A stretch of 36,730 bases of DNA from Muribaculaceae bacterium (GTDB taxonomy: Bacteria; Bacteroidota; Bacteroidia; Bacteroidales; Muribaculaceae): positions 1 through 36,730 of the forward strand of contig JAFLTK010000344.1 of NCBI GenBank assembly GCA_022511505.1. Reading direction: 5' to 3'. A model generated the notes under the pieces. It was not told the origin of the DNA and made no database searches. It saw only the letters and a program-made list of their open reading frames with translations. Both the position numbers and the translations under genes were made by a program. Below are positions 8,901-16,183 of this stretch, one piece after another. Numbering within the stretch: position 1 is the stretch's first letter; each line of letters starts with the position of its first letter.

Positions 8901-9331
8901 GCGTCGGCTGTCAGGAATTTGTTCATGGCGTCGGCCATGTAGCGGTGTCCCTCGCTTGGGGCAGCGGCCATGCGCTGCTGCATGCCGGCTGGAGTCCACT
9001 TTATAATCTCAATCTTGGGGCCAATCTTGTCGCGGTTGAAAAAAATCTCGGCAACGTCGAGCGTGTCAGAAACCATCTTATGGTGGATGGTCGAGCCCTC
9101 AAGGGGAGTCGGGTCGCCGGCACTGCGACGCACGACCTCGGCAAACGCTGTCTTTATCAGGTCGATGCGCGCCAGAGGTGACGGGATTGAGGTAATCTCG
9201 TGGGATGCCGAGGCGCCGTCGGGGTCGGCGATGGTGTCGCGGGCCGTAGAGTTGTAGGGATAGGCCGGAGTTGCCTGCCATCCTTGCAAGGTTGTGGAAC
9301 CGTCTTTATATAGTCTGAAAACCTTTGACAT
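5912..9331 (-). CDS. Large actin/Hsp70-fold ATPase (1139 aa)
   Basis: The C-terminal half carries the three nucleotide-binding signatures of the actin/Hsp70/FtsA superfamily: phosphate-1 VDFAVDLGTSNTHI near residue 583, phosphate-2 NIDIGGGTTDVAYS near 800, and an adenosine-type glycine motif FSGNGSRVL near 942. The N-terminal 580 residues are unassigned; they contain no signal peptide or transmembrane helix and carry many Tyr/Pro-rich stretches. At 1139 residues it is about twice the size of DnaK and lacks the DnaK peptide-binding beta domain and EEVD-like tail, so it is not a standard chaperone. SrfB-like virulence proteins are one remote comparison. It follows the tubulin-like gene by 36 bp in the same operon. 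Predicted to be a cytosolic ATPase; partner and substrate unknown. Confidence 0.8.
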   Translation of the reverse strand: MSKVFRLYKDGSTTLQGWQATPAYPYNSTARDTIADPDGASASHEITSIPSPLARIDLIKTAFAEVVRRSAGDPTPLEGSTIHHKMVSDTLDVAEIFFNRDKIGPKIEIIKWTPAGMQQRMAAAPSEGHRYMADAMNKFLTADAATYNFDRLQGIYLINYPTGPDELNIIGATSPATLFFSNANDNSYVTDIFLGQRRPFDRNNFTPLHRRDPEMILYMMALRASIPGFAGLFPELDAYLSLTYRTLTDDVLKDRIRALTPADAESLYSPIEVIDNGESNRVEVLGYDILKKKGAQALDKSEMTVAATRAVKRPPMVLPIENGNRYSTLQYASAPWGTANAAPAFEAETDLDSRFLPFDGAQYPWLTVSDLLEPAIIAVPHALNTAAFFDGNITGIGDELAYLLPVKPLLLRYFTIDDLITTVPGRQPMLSLEPLAGNAVKATLRVPIRGNNRVNTVEYSRIYYPGRAANPTKNEGSIVAHPFTGVLMPPVKTPAGIESIYNVTCIDALGASTSLRFYTGDTAVNPSAIERRDTAGEHNIKAVNYLLQGHDWDYISVTAGDTASAATSLLVPRWKKVPAASRVDFAVDLGTSNTHIETRREGEAVSSPFAFDTATAPAAMFFNPSRDETGAMLDLQDELALIEKDLIPLSLGNGDFAFPTRTVLSAARTMSWKNGVAPLMLFNLPFTYDKRRALPYNAFHTDIKWGTGDALDIMEAYVNTLMLLMRNKALVDGSDPRLTRLTWFYPASMPPKRLLRLRRVWDDAFRRYFNPSGSTIAISESQAPAGYFYRSVATATTMVNIDIGGGTTDVAYSAEGRVKVFTSFRMGANSLFENSLSDIDTANAIVDTHKAAFLDILRQMNLTELVHIFNSPANRRPANMASFLFGLRDNSIAAGAGVKSSALDFNFRLQEDEDFKIVFIIFYAAIIYHVGKLIAACNLELPRHLSFSGNGSRVLKIISPDVALLTRLTRLMLEMSSGLAYGDRRLEILGLQEGASPKESTCKGGILATSEDTDTSDARRVVIIGDKRGVASSTDTYATLSPDALAQIKAEVLDFYDFLDRVNEQMNFDDNFGVGKRALAIARQVGRLDLDTFLAKGIKRRLTESEIDDPIEESPFFYPILGSMNAISAEIGNSPLNSK

Positions 9332-9367
9332 AGGGGAGTAGTTGGAGGTGTGGGAGTAGTGGGGCAG

Positions 9368-10768
9368 TTAGAGTTTTTCGGCGACGAGCCGCTCGGTAGC
9401 ACGCCACCACATTTCGAGCCATCGGGCCTCGGGCGCGCGTGAGGCGGTTTTGCCGACGGCGGTGTTGAGGCGCGAGGCAATGAGCGGATAGTCAGACGCG
9501 AGCGTCATCACGCGGCGCGGGGCGACCCCGTTGACCAAATCAAACGGGTGGCTGCCGGGCTCGGGGTTAAAGAGGTCGAGCGAGCGGCGGTTGCCGCGTA
9601 TTTCGAGTATCCACTGGCGATATTGGGAGGCAATCTCTTTGAGGGCGCTCATAAAGCGGCTGCTGTATAGGCTCGAGAAATTGCCTTTCTTGGCGTTGTT
9701 GGCGTCAAAAGTGTCGCTGCTGAAATAATTGAAGTTATCGAGCAGGGCGTTGGCAAGCAGGCTGAACTGCACCATCGGACCGTAGAGTTCGCGTCGCATC
9801 TCGTCATAAAACGAGTCAAAGGAGACATCGTCCTTCAGGTCGCGCAATCCGAGCTCTTTGCTGACGCGGCTGTCGGCGCCGACGGTGTTGACAAAGTCGA
9901 CGATGGCCGTCGCGCCGAGGAACTCAATCAGGTGGGCGTCATTGCGCTGGGCGGCTCCGCCCTCGTGGTTGTCATATACGCGAGACATCTCGTCGCCCAG
10001 AAAGTAGAGCGCGTTAATCGAGCCGCTACGGGCAATGTTGTTCTCGTAGTAGGCAAGCGCCGAGCGAGTTTTGGATATAAATGTTGCCGAGTCAATCTCG
10101 CTGTTGCTGTCGCGGAACACGGTGAAATAGGGCAACACGGTCAGCGCGCCGATGGTGGCGTTGTTGATGATGCCAAAGTTGGGGAATGCCGTTGTTGAGC
10201 GTAATGTCTTGAGCAACAATGGAAAACCGCTGGCACCCGTGCCGCCAAAGATTGAACTGATGATGAAAATCTTGTCGCCGGCCTCAAATCGCGACATAAG
10301 CGTGGCAAAGTCGGGCGACGTTGCAATCTGGTTGAGGACCACGCTGCCGATGTTGGGGTTGCCTTTGAACCCCACTTCCATCGAGGCCGCGAGGTTCTTG
10401 TCGCTGAAAAGCATGCGGGTGATGGCCTTGTCGGCGCGTGACATCGAGGCATAGTCAATGAAACGGCCAAAGGAGCGGTCGTCGGTGTCGCGCACCCTCA
10501 ATGTGAACGACGGCAACGCCTCGACCACGCCCGTGCGGAAAAACCGCGACGGGTTCCCCTCGGGGAAGGTCTGCGTCCCGGCAACCGAGGCATAATTCTG
10601 CAACAGGGTGATGGTGCGTGTCAGGTCGGCATTGGATGCGTCGGGGTCGATGACCACGGGCACAATCTCGTCAACATCCATTTTGACTCCCGAGGCCATG
10701 AGCCACGTCAACGACCGCAACACTCGCGAGCCGGTCCCTCCGATAGCAAACAGGAAAAGTTTTGACAT
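9368..10768 (-). CDS. Tubulin/FtsZ-like protein (466 aa)
   Basis: The N-terminus KLFLFAIGGTGSRVLRSL is the glycine-rich first nucleotide-binding loop seen in the prokaryotic Tubulin_2-like families. Around residues 172-181 FGGTGASGFP matches the tubulin/FtsZ signature loop (G-G-T-G-[SA]-G), placed at the end of a hydrophobic strand (DKIFIISSI) as expected for loop T4. The length fits a single tubulin fold with helical C-terminal additions. No transmembrane segment. It is not FtsZ: FtsZ has different flanking sequence and a conserved C-terminal tail absent here. By family it should bind GTP and may polymerise. It lies 18 bp after a membrane protein gene and 36 bp before the actin-like ATPase. 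Residue-level confirmation of the catalytic T7 loop was not possible by eye. Confidence 0.72.
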   Translation of the reverse strand: MSKLFLFAIGGTGSRVLRSLTWLMASGVKMDVDEIVPVVIDPDASNADLTRTITLLQNYASVAGTQTFPEGNPSRFFRTGVVEALPSFTLRVRDTDDRSFGRFIDYASMSRADKAITRMLFSDKNLAASMEVGFKGNPNIGSVVLNQIATSPDFATLMSRFEAGDKIFIISSIFGGTGASGFPLLLKTLRSTTAFPNFGIINNATIGALTVLPYFTVFRDSNSEIDSATFISKTRSALAYYENNIARSGSINALYFLGDEMSRVYDNHEGGAAQRNDAHLIEFLGATAIVDFVNTVGADSRVSKELGLRDLKDDVSFDSFYDEMRRELYGPMVQFSLLANALLDNFNYFSSDTFDANNAKKGNFSSLYSSRFMSALKEIASQYRQWILEIRGNRRSLDLFNPEPGSHPFDLVNGVAPRRVMTLASDYPLIASRLNTAVGKTASRAPEARWLEMWWRATERLVAEKL

Positions 10769-10786
10769 AGGATAACTTAATGAAAA

Positions 10787-11239
10787 TCAAAATGGAGCGC
10801 GCGAGCAGTTGCTGCTGAACCACTTAACGCAATAGGAAAGGATGACAAACAAGACTATTGACAGGATGGCGTTGGCCACGCCAAACATTATCAGGTCGTT
10901 TTCATAGATGGGTAACGGCGTGTGCAGCCCCGTTGCCGGGTCGACGCTGACCATCTTGCCGTCAGCCATGTGTCCGGCAAGCCACTGCCAACCGACGACA
11001 AAGTTTATCGCCGCGTTTATGGCCAGAAAGATGAACCAACTGCCAAAGTTATTGAAATTGGGGTAGTTGATAATAAAGTAGAAGAGCACCACTATCAGTG
11101 CAGTGATGCCAAGGACGCTCAACAACATCGGCCAGGTCATGTCGCCGGGCTGAAGCGCCGAGGCTGTTCCGAGCAGATAGGAGTCGAGCGTGCCGCCAAA
11201 GAGGCCGCTGAACAGACTGTAAATTCCTGTCAATATCAT
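10787..11239 (-). CDS. Small integral membrane protein (150 aa)
   Basis: No recognised family. Three strongly hydrophobic stretches are visible: MLLSVLGITALIVVLFYFII, SWFIFLAINAAINFVVGW, and ANAILSIVLFVILSYCVKWF; the first 30 residues are also mildly hydrophobic. A loop of about 30 residues (GHMADGKMVSVDPATGLHTP region) sits between the second and third helices. The ATG directly abuts the TAA stop of the lipoprotein gene upstream (no intergenic bases), and the tubulin-like gene follows after 18 bp. It could link the periplasmic or surface vWA-like lipoprotein to the cytosolic filament-type proteins; this is inference from gene order. Confidence 0.75.
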   Translation of the reverse strand: MILTGIYSLFSGLFGGTLDSYLLGTASALQPGDMTWPMLLSVLGITALIVVLFYFIINYPNFNNFGSWFIFLAINAAINFVVGWQWLAGHMADGKMVSVDPATGLHTPLPIYENDLIMFGVANAILSIVLFVILSYCVKWFSSNCSRAPF

Positions 11240-12466
11240 TTATTTGCGTTTTAATTCAAAAGTGAAATCGGTCAATTCATTCTTGTTGTTGAAGCCCTCG
11301 ACAACGCCCTGAAGCAGAGCGCCGATGCCGACGGTGCGGTCAAGTCGTCCCTCGACATCGCTGATGCCGCTGTCGTCGGTCTGCTCGACCCACTCGGGGA
11401 GCGCCGGCGGGGTGAACAGGATTTTCTCCTGGTCGATGCGCGAATTTCGGTCGATGGCCACCTCGAGGAAAACGCTGTAAGGCGAGTCGGGGTTGGTGAC
11501 TTGGCCGATGCGCTTAATCGACATGCCGGGAACGAGGCCCGTGCCGCGGTAGCAGGCCGTGTCAAGTTGGGTGGCCTCGGGTTGGAGGGTGGGGCGCATG
11601 TCGGCGCTGATGTAGAGGGTGTATTGGTTGCCGATGGCGGTGACGGTGTTGCCGTTCATCGCCTGATTGGTGACGCGATAGTTGACCGCAACGGGTCGGG
11701 TGAAACCGGCCATTTCGCGGAAACCGTGGCCCACGATATTCTCGGCCGGAACGTCGCGCAACAGCGTGGCGAGATAGTCGCGTCGACCGGCGAGCCAGAT
11801 GTAGTAGGGGCGTGGTGCGCCGTCAAGAGTTGTCGTGCGGCCGTCGGGGTAGAAATAACGGCCCGAAAACGGCGACTCCATTTTCAAGACAACGATGCCG
11901 AGCGAGGGGACACGCTTGATGGTCGCGCTGACGGCGTTGGAGATGGCGATGCGGCGGTTGTTGAGTTGTGACGCGGTCGACGCGCCGCCGGTAGTGTTAA
12001 GGTCTAAGATGCAGTCACTGACAAAGATAGAGGTAGTCGTGTCGCTGACCGAGTCGAGAAAGCGGCCAATCATGGCGGCCATGTCAGAGTTGGAGCGGTT
12101 GCCCCCGGCAGCCGCAAAAGCCTCGGGAGTCAAATCGCCGATGAAATTGGACAGGCTGCCGCCGTAGGGGATGACGGTCGAGTTAATGTAGTAGAGGCGC
12201 GTAGTGTCGGCATGCTCGCCAAGGCGGCTGACGTAACTGTAGACAGCATCGGTCAGCGACGCGTCGGGAGCCATGTAACCGTCCATGCTGCCCGAATTTT
12301 CGACAAAAACATTCAGCGCCTGCGCCGGGATAGAGTCGGTCACCTCGCTGTCGGGCGAAATGACCTCAATCTGCGACCCGCCGCAACTTGCAACGGCAAA
12401 AGCAACTACCGCGGCAATCGCCGATTTATAGCAAAAGTCCTTGATTGACAAATGAAACTGTTTCAC
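11240..12466 (-). CDS. vWA-like lipoprotein (about 408 aa), first gene of the cassette
   Basis: The ORF track starts at a TTG (12514), but a TATCTTTG -7 box lies at 12499-12492 inside that extension. The GTG at 12466 is the better start (a TTG five codons later is also possible). It gives a short basic N-terminus, a hydrophobic core and the lipobox AVASC, with the lipidated cysteine at about residue 28. Soon after comes LNVFVENSGSM, resembling the vWA MIDAS motif DxSxS but with Glu in the first position, and later IFVSDCIL, a plausible second metal-site strand. The remainder is beta-rich and secreted in character. vWA domains bind metal and protein ligands; here the domain would sit in the periplasm or outer membrane. 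The gene leads five others on the same strand and abuts the next start. Confidence 0.72.
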   Translation of the reverse strand: MKQFHLSIKDFCYKSAIAAVVAFAVASCGGSQIEVISPDSEVTDSIPAQALNVFVENSGSMDGYMAPDASLTDAVYSYVSRLGEHADTTRLYYINSTVIPYGGSLSNFIGDLTPEAFAAAGGNRSNSDMAAMIGRFLDSVSDTTTSIFVSDCILDLNTTGGASTASQLNNRRIAISNAVSATIKRVPSLGIVVLKMESPFSGRYFYPDGRTTTLDGAPRPYYIWLAGRRDYLATLLRDVPAENIVGHGFREMAGFTRPVAVNYRVTNQAMNGNTVTAIGNQYTLYISADMRPTLQPEATQLDTACYRGTGLVPGMSIKRIGQVTNPDSPYSVFLEVAIDRNSRIDQEKILFTPPALPEWVEQTDDSGISDVEGRLDRTVGIGALLQGVVEGFNNKNELTDFTFELKRK

Positions 12467-12491
12467 AATTGGTTGGTGTTTTTTCAAAGCA

Positions 12492-12499
12492 CAAAGATA
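12492..12499 (-). promoter_or_regulatory. Candidate -7 box of the cassette promoter
   Basis: TATCTTTG on the minus strand matches TAnnTTTG exactly and lies 26 nt before the GTG start at 12466. The -33 region is only T-rich (TTTTT near 12520), with no clear TTG at 19-21 nt, so support is partial. Confidence 0.5.
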
Positions 12500-12539
12500 A
12501 ACATTTTTTGTCAATCTAAAAAGTCTTATTTAAAAAGTG

Positions 12540-13382
12540 TTAATGGGTGGAATGGTAGTTGATGAGGCCGGGGAGGGTGGAGGGGACAACCTTGCGGATG
12601 GTCATGCCAAAGTCGCGGGCTACGCGGTGGAGGATTGGCTCAAAGGTGGTTGCGATTGACCCGACGAAGCAGAGGTTGTCGCCGTTGTAGCGATAGGAGG
12701 CGATGTTGCGCACAAAGAACTGCATGAAGCTGTCATAGATTAACTGGATGACATATTCGTTGTCGAGAGCTTCGGCGAGAAAGAAGGAGTATTGGGATAG
12801 GGTTTTGTTGGGGAGGGAGTTGGTGTAGACGCCGTCCATGATTTCGTCGACAGTCAGTTGGTGCCGTTCATAGAAGGCTTCGCGCAGAGGGGCGGGGGCA
12901 ATCTCTTTGAGGCAGTCGGCGACAAATCGCTTGCCGAGGAAAGCGCCGGAGCCTTCGTCGCCGAGGATGTATCCCAGTGGTCGAACGTTTTGAACGATTT
13001 GCTCGCCGTCATAGAGGCATGAGTTGGAGCCTGTCCCGAGGATGCACGCCATGCCGGGCTCATCGCCCAGGAGGCCGCGGGCGGCGGCGAGGAGGTTGCT
13101 TTCGACAAAGACGCGTGTCTTGAACTGGGCGGTCAGCGACTGCTCCATAATCTTGATTTTCTCGGGGTTGGCACATCCGGCGCCATAGAAATAGACCGGT
13201 CCCCAACGGCGGCGGAAAAAGCTGGGGGGCAACTCGAGGCGGATGCTGTGGGAAATCTCGCGACGGGTTTGAAAATAGGGGTTTAGACCCGCGGTCAAGG
13301 CCGATTCCACGGGTTGTTGATTGTTGTCGTCAATGAGGGCCCACTGGGTGCGTGTGGAGGAACTATCGGCGATAACTTTCAT
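12540..13382 (-). CDS. BadF/BadG/BcrA/BcrD-type ATPase, probable N-acetylglucosamine kinase-like (280 aa)
   Basis: The ORF track begins 23 codons early; MKVIADSSSTRTQWALID from the ATG at 13382 is the natural N-terminus and carries the phosphate-1 loop of the ASKHA fold (DSSSTRT). ILGTGSNSCLYDG is the phosphate-2-like region and ILGDEGSGAFLGKR the typical motif of this kinase family; CFVGSIATTF is near the adenosine site. Length agrees with the roughly 280-residue Bacteroidetes members. It should be a cytosolic sugar kinase, perhaps for amino sugars recovered from glycans or cell wall; the exact substrate is not visible. It is transcribed divergently from the patatin gene, with a leader of about 160 nt. 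Confidence 0.85.
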   Translation of the reverse strand: MKVIADSSSTRTQWALIDDNNQQPVESALTAGLNPYFQTRREISHSIRLELPPSFFRRRWGPVYFYGAGCANPEKIKIMEQSLTAQFKTRVFVESNLLAAARGLLGDEPGMACILGTGSNSCLYDGEQIVQNVRPLGYILGDEGSGAFLGKRFVADCLKEIAPAPLREAFYERHQLTVDEIMDGVYTNSLPNKTLSQYSFFLAEALDNEYVIQLIYDSFMQFFVRNIASYRYNGDNLCFVGSIATTFEPILHRVARDFGMTIRKVVPSTLPGLINYHSTH

Positions 13383-13471
13383 TGTTGGATGTTGGTTAAA
13401 ACGTGTTAAATGGTTGGTTGACAGATGGTGAGAGAAAATGCAACGCGACAAGAAACAGCATTGTAGGAGTC

Positions 13472-13498
13472 ATTGCCGGCATCATGGCAATCGTTGCC
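13472..13498 (-). promoter_or_regulatory. Mutually exclusive hairpins in the sugar-kinase leader
   Basis: Within the 160-nt leader, ATTGCC (13472-13477) can pair with GGCAAT (13486-13491), or GGCAA (13486-13490) can pair with TTGCC (13494-13498). The two share one arm, so only one can form. They may be a regulatory switch or chance; no T-run follows. Confidence 0.25.
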
Positions 13499-13547
13499 TT
13501 GAAGATGAACAAACATGAACGACAAGATGTTTCTATAGAGTAGCGCG

Positions 13548-13578
13548 CAAAGGTAGTAATAAATTTCAAAAAATGCAA
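13548..13578 (-). promoter_or_regulatory. Bacteroidetes-type promoter of the sugar kinase
   Basis: On the minus strand TTG (13578-13576), a 20-nt spacer and TACCTTTG (13555-13548) match the consensus. Its -33 triplet abuts that of the divergent promoter. Confidence 0.75.
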
Positions 13579-13579
13579 C

Positions 13580-13610
13580 TTGCTGAAATGATGAATAATT
13601 GCTAAATTTG
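13580..13610 (+). promoter_or_regulatory. Bacteroidetes-type promoter of the patatin/amylase pair
   Basis: TTG (13580-13582), a 20-nt spacer and TAAATTTG (13603-13610) match the consensus exactly. It overlaps the first codons of the ORF-track start at 13599, which shows that the ATG at 13635 is the real start. Confidence 0.8.
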
Positions 13611-13634
13611 CGCCAACCCTCTAAAAGTGTACCC

Positions 13635-14474
13635 ATGCAGATAACACTCCCCAACCTCCCGGGTCGCAAACCCTTCAAGACCGGCGTTGCCCTAAGCGGT
13701 GGCGGCGCGCGTGGCTTTGCCCATGCCGGGGCGTTGCAAGCGCTTGAGGATATGGGCGTTAAGCCCGATTTGCTTGCGGGAGTCAGCGCCGGCTCGGTGG
13801 TTTGTGTGCTGTATGCGGCCGGTATGACGCCGATGGATATCGTCAAAGTGTTTTCTGAGGCAACTTTTAGCGATTTTGCTCGCCCGACGGTGCCGCGCGA
13901 CGGTTTGTTTAAGCTTGACGGCTTTCAGGCGTTCCTCAAGCGCCATCTGGGCGATTACAAGCGTCTCGAGGAGTTGCCAATCAAGACCGTTGTCGGTGTG
14001 ACCGACTTGAACCGCTGTGAGGCGGCGATGTTTGAAACGGGCGAAATCACCGAGCGCGTTATCGCCTCGTGCTCGATACCGCTCGTGTTCAAGCCCCGCG
14101 AGATTGACGGCGTCACCTACGTCGACGGGGGTGTGTTACACAATCTGCCGGCGTGGACCATCCGCGACCGCTGCCGATACCTCGTTGGCATCAACTGTAG
14201 CCCTATGGCCCGCGAGGAGTATCAGCCGTCGTTGCTCGAGGTGGCCCATCGCACCTATAATATGATGGCCAAGCACAATGTCACGGCCGACCTTGCGCTC
14301 TGTGACCTCGCAATCGAGGTGCTCGACATTGCAAACTATCAGGTGTTTAACCTAAAGGAGATTAAGCGCGTCTATCGAGCGGGCTATGAGGCCGCCGTCA
14401 AGGCGCTGACCGACGCCGGCTTTAAATCGGGCGCCGACTCGAGGCCGCGACAACGTTTCCGCTTCAAATTTTAA
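13635..14474 (+). CDS. Patatin-like phospholipase (279 aa)
   Basis: The start is set at the ATG at 13635 because the track start (13599) overlaps the promoter -7 box. The protein shows the oxyanion-hole motif SGGGARG (residues 21-27), the nucleophile elbow GVSAG with Ser51, and the dyad aspartate in VDGGV (Asp164), so all catalytic residues of the patatin/RssA family are present. No signal peptide is seen, so it acts in the cytoplasm or at the inner face of the membrane as a lipid acyl hydrolase (phospholipase A-type). Length matches the short bacterial RssA-like members. The amylase follows after 17 bp and is probably co-transcribed, although the two activities have no obvious common pathway. 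Confidence 0.9.
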   Translation: MQITLPNLPGRKPFKTGVALSGGGARGFAHAGALQALEDMGVKPDLLAGVSAGSVVCVLYAAGMTPMDIVKVFSEATFSDFARPTVPRDGLFKLDGFQAFLKRHLGDYKRLEELPIKTVVGVTDLNRCEAAMFETGEITERVIASCSIPLVFKPREIDGVTYVDGGVLHNLPAWTIRDRCRYLVGINCSPMAREEYQPSLLEVAHRTYNMMAKHNVTADLALCDLAIEVLDIANYQVFNLKEIKRVYRAGYEAAVKALTDAGFKSGADSRPRQRFRFKF

Positions 14475-14491
14475 TCGAACAACAATCTGCC

Positions 14492-16183
14492 ATGAATACA
14501 AAACCAATCATTTATCAAGTATTACCGCGACTTTTCACCAACTATAACGCCGACCTCACGCCCGGCGGAACCCTCGAGCAAAACGGCTCGGGAAAGTTGA
14601 ATCAGATAACCGCCCGTGTGCTCGACGGAATTAAAGAACTCGGTGTCACCCACGTGTGGTACACCGGCATCATCGAGCATGCCACGGCGACCGACTTCTC
14701 GGCCGCCGGTATTGCGCCCGATAACCCCAAGGTAGTCAAAGGGGTTGCCGGCTCGCCCTACGCCATCAAAGACTACTATGACGTCAACCCGTTTCTGGCC
14801 GAGGAGGTCGACAACCGAATGGCCGAGTTTGAGGCCCTCGTTGAGCGGACCCACAAGGCCGGCATGAAGGTGCTCATCGACTTTGTGCCCAACCACACCG
14901 CCCGCCAGTATCACAGCGACAGCGCCCCGGCCGGGATTGAGGACTTTGGCGCTCGTGACAATAGCGCCGCCGAGTTTTTGCCCTCCAACAACTATTACTA
15001 TATATCGCGCCAGCAGTTTGTGCCGTCGATAGACCTCGGCGAGGGCGACGAGGCATATATCGAGTTTCCAGCCAAGGCGACGGGCAACGACTGTTTCACG
15101 GCCTTTCCCGGCCGCGACGACTGGTATGAAACGGTTAAACTCAATTATGGCCAAAACTATGCCGACGGCTCAAAACATTTTCAACCGATTCCCGACACGT
15201 GGTTCAAGATGCTGCACATCCTCAGGTTCTGGTGTGGCAAGGGTGTCGACGGTTTCCGGTGTGACATGGCCTTCATGGTGCCGACCGAGTTCTGGCAATG
15301 GGCCATCCCCAACGTCAAGGAGCATTATCCCGACGTCATTTTTATCGCCGAAATCTATGACACCGGGCTCTATCGCGAGTTTATCGACGTGGCCGGCTTT
15401 GACTACCTATATGACAAGGTGAATCTCTATGACACGCTGCGCGGCATCGAGTGCAACCACATCTCGGCGGCCCAACTGACCCGCTGCTGGCAGACGGTCA
15501 ACGGCCTCGAGCCTCATTTGCTCAACTTCCTCGAAAACCATGACGAGCAGCGCTTTGCATCGCGCTTCTATGCCGGCGATGCGGCCCGAGTGTTGCCATC
15601 GCTCGCCGTCAGCGCCTTTATCGGCACCGGCGCCATGATGATTTATGCCGGTCAGGAACTGGGCGAGAAAGGGGAGGACGCCGAGGGGTTCAGCGGATTT
15701 GACGGCCGCACCACCATCTTTGACTATTGGAGCGTCGACACCACACGCCGCTGGCTCGACGATGGAAACGTCACCGACCGACTTCTGACCGACGACGAGC
15801 GACGCCTGCGCCGGCTCTATGCCCGCGTGCTGAACATCTGCAACACCGAGCGCGCCATCCGCGCCGGTCGCTTCTTTGACCTGATGTATGTCAACTATGA
15901 CAATCCCGACGTCGACCCCCATCGCCAGTATGTCTTCTTGCGCTGTTATGCCGGCGAGACAATCCTCGTCGCCGTCAACTTTGCCGACCATCCCGTTGAT
16001 ATGAAAATCAACATCCCCGGCCACGCCTTTGAAGTGCTCGACCTCGTCGAGCAGAGCCTCCTCGCCACCGAACTCATCAGCGGCGAGACCGCCGTCAAGC
16101 ACTTCACGCGCGAGCGTCCCTTCGAGACCCGCGTCGACGCCGCCGGCGCCGTCGTCTGGCGCATGCGTGCCGCCACCCGCTGA
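14492..16183 (+). CDS. GH13 alpha-amylase family glycoside hydrolase (563 aa)
   Basis: The four conserved regions of GH13 are visible: VLIDFVPNHT (region I), DGFRCDMA with nucleophile Asp258 (region II), FIAEIYD with acid/base Glu287 (region III), and FLENHDEQR with the stabilising Asp351 (region IV). The chain begins MNTKPIIYQVLPRLF without a signal peptide, so the enzyme is cytosolic and probably acts on imported malto-oligosaccharides or glycogen. The C-terminal 90 residues (YVFLRCYAGETILVAVNFAD) form the usual beta-sandwich domain C. Exact specificity (alpha-amylase, glucosidase or transferase) cannot be read from motifs. It lies 17 bp downstream of the patatin gene. Confidence 0.92.
   Translation: MNTKPIIYQVLPRLFTNYNADLTPGGTLEQNGSGKLNQITARVLDGIKELGVTHVWYTGIIEHATATDFSAAGIAPDNPKVVKGVAGSPYAIKDYYDVNPFLAEEVDNRMAEFEALVERTHKAGMKVLIDFVPNHTARQYHSDSAPAGIEDFGARDNSAAEFLPSNNYYYISRQQFVPSIDLGEGDEAYIEFPAKATGNDCFTAFPGRDDWYETVKLNYGQNYADGSKHFQPIPDTWFKMLHILRFWCGKGVDGFRCDMAFMVPTEFWQWAIPNVKEHYPDVIFIAEIYDTGLYREFIDVAGFDYLYDKVNLYDTLRGIECNHISAAQLTRCWQTVNGLEPHLLNFLENHDEQRFASRFYAGDAARVLPSLAVSAFIGTGAMMIYAGQELGEKGEDAEGFSGFDGRTTIFDYWSVDTTRRWLDDGNVTDRLLTDDERRLRRLYARVLNICNTERAIRAGRFFDLMYVNYDNPDVDPHRQYVFLRCYAGETILVAVNFADHPVDMKINIPGHAFEVLDLVEQSLLATELISGETAVKHFTRERPFETRVDAAGAVVWRMRAATR

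Noticed and set aside
5912-9331. DnaK or MreB assignment for the actin-like protein
   Set aside because: ATPase motifs fit only the superfamily; length, late position of phosphate-1 and lack of a substrate-binding domain exclude DnaK, and MreB is about 340 residues.
9368-10768. FtsZ assignment for the tubulin-like protein
   Set aside because: The glycine signature is GGTGASG rather than GGGTGTG, flanks differ, and neighbours are not division or cell-wall genes.
13396-13846. Minus-strand ORFs of 60 and 146 aa between the sugar kinase and the patatin gene
   Set aside because: They cross the divergent promoters and the patatin coding start; composition is not protein-like.
14522-15154. 210-aa minus-strand ORF opposite the amylase gene
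   Set aside because: Shadow of the GH13 frame, with no recognisable domain and no promoter.
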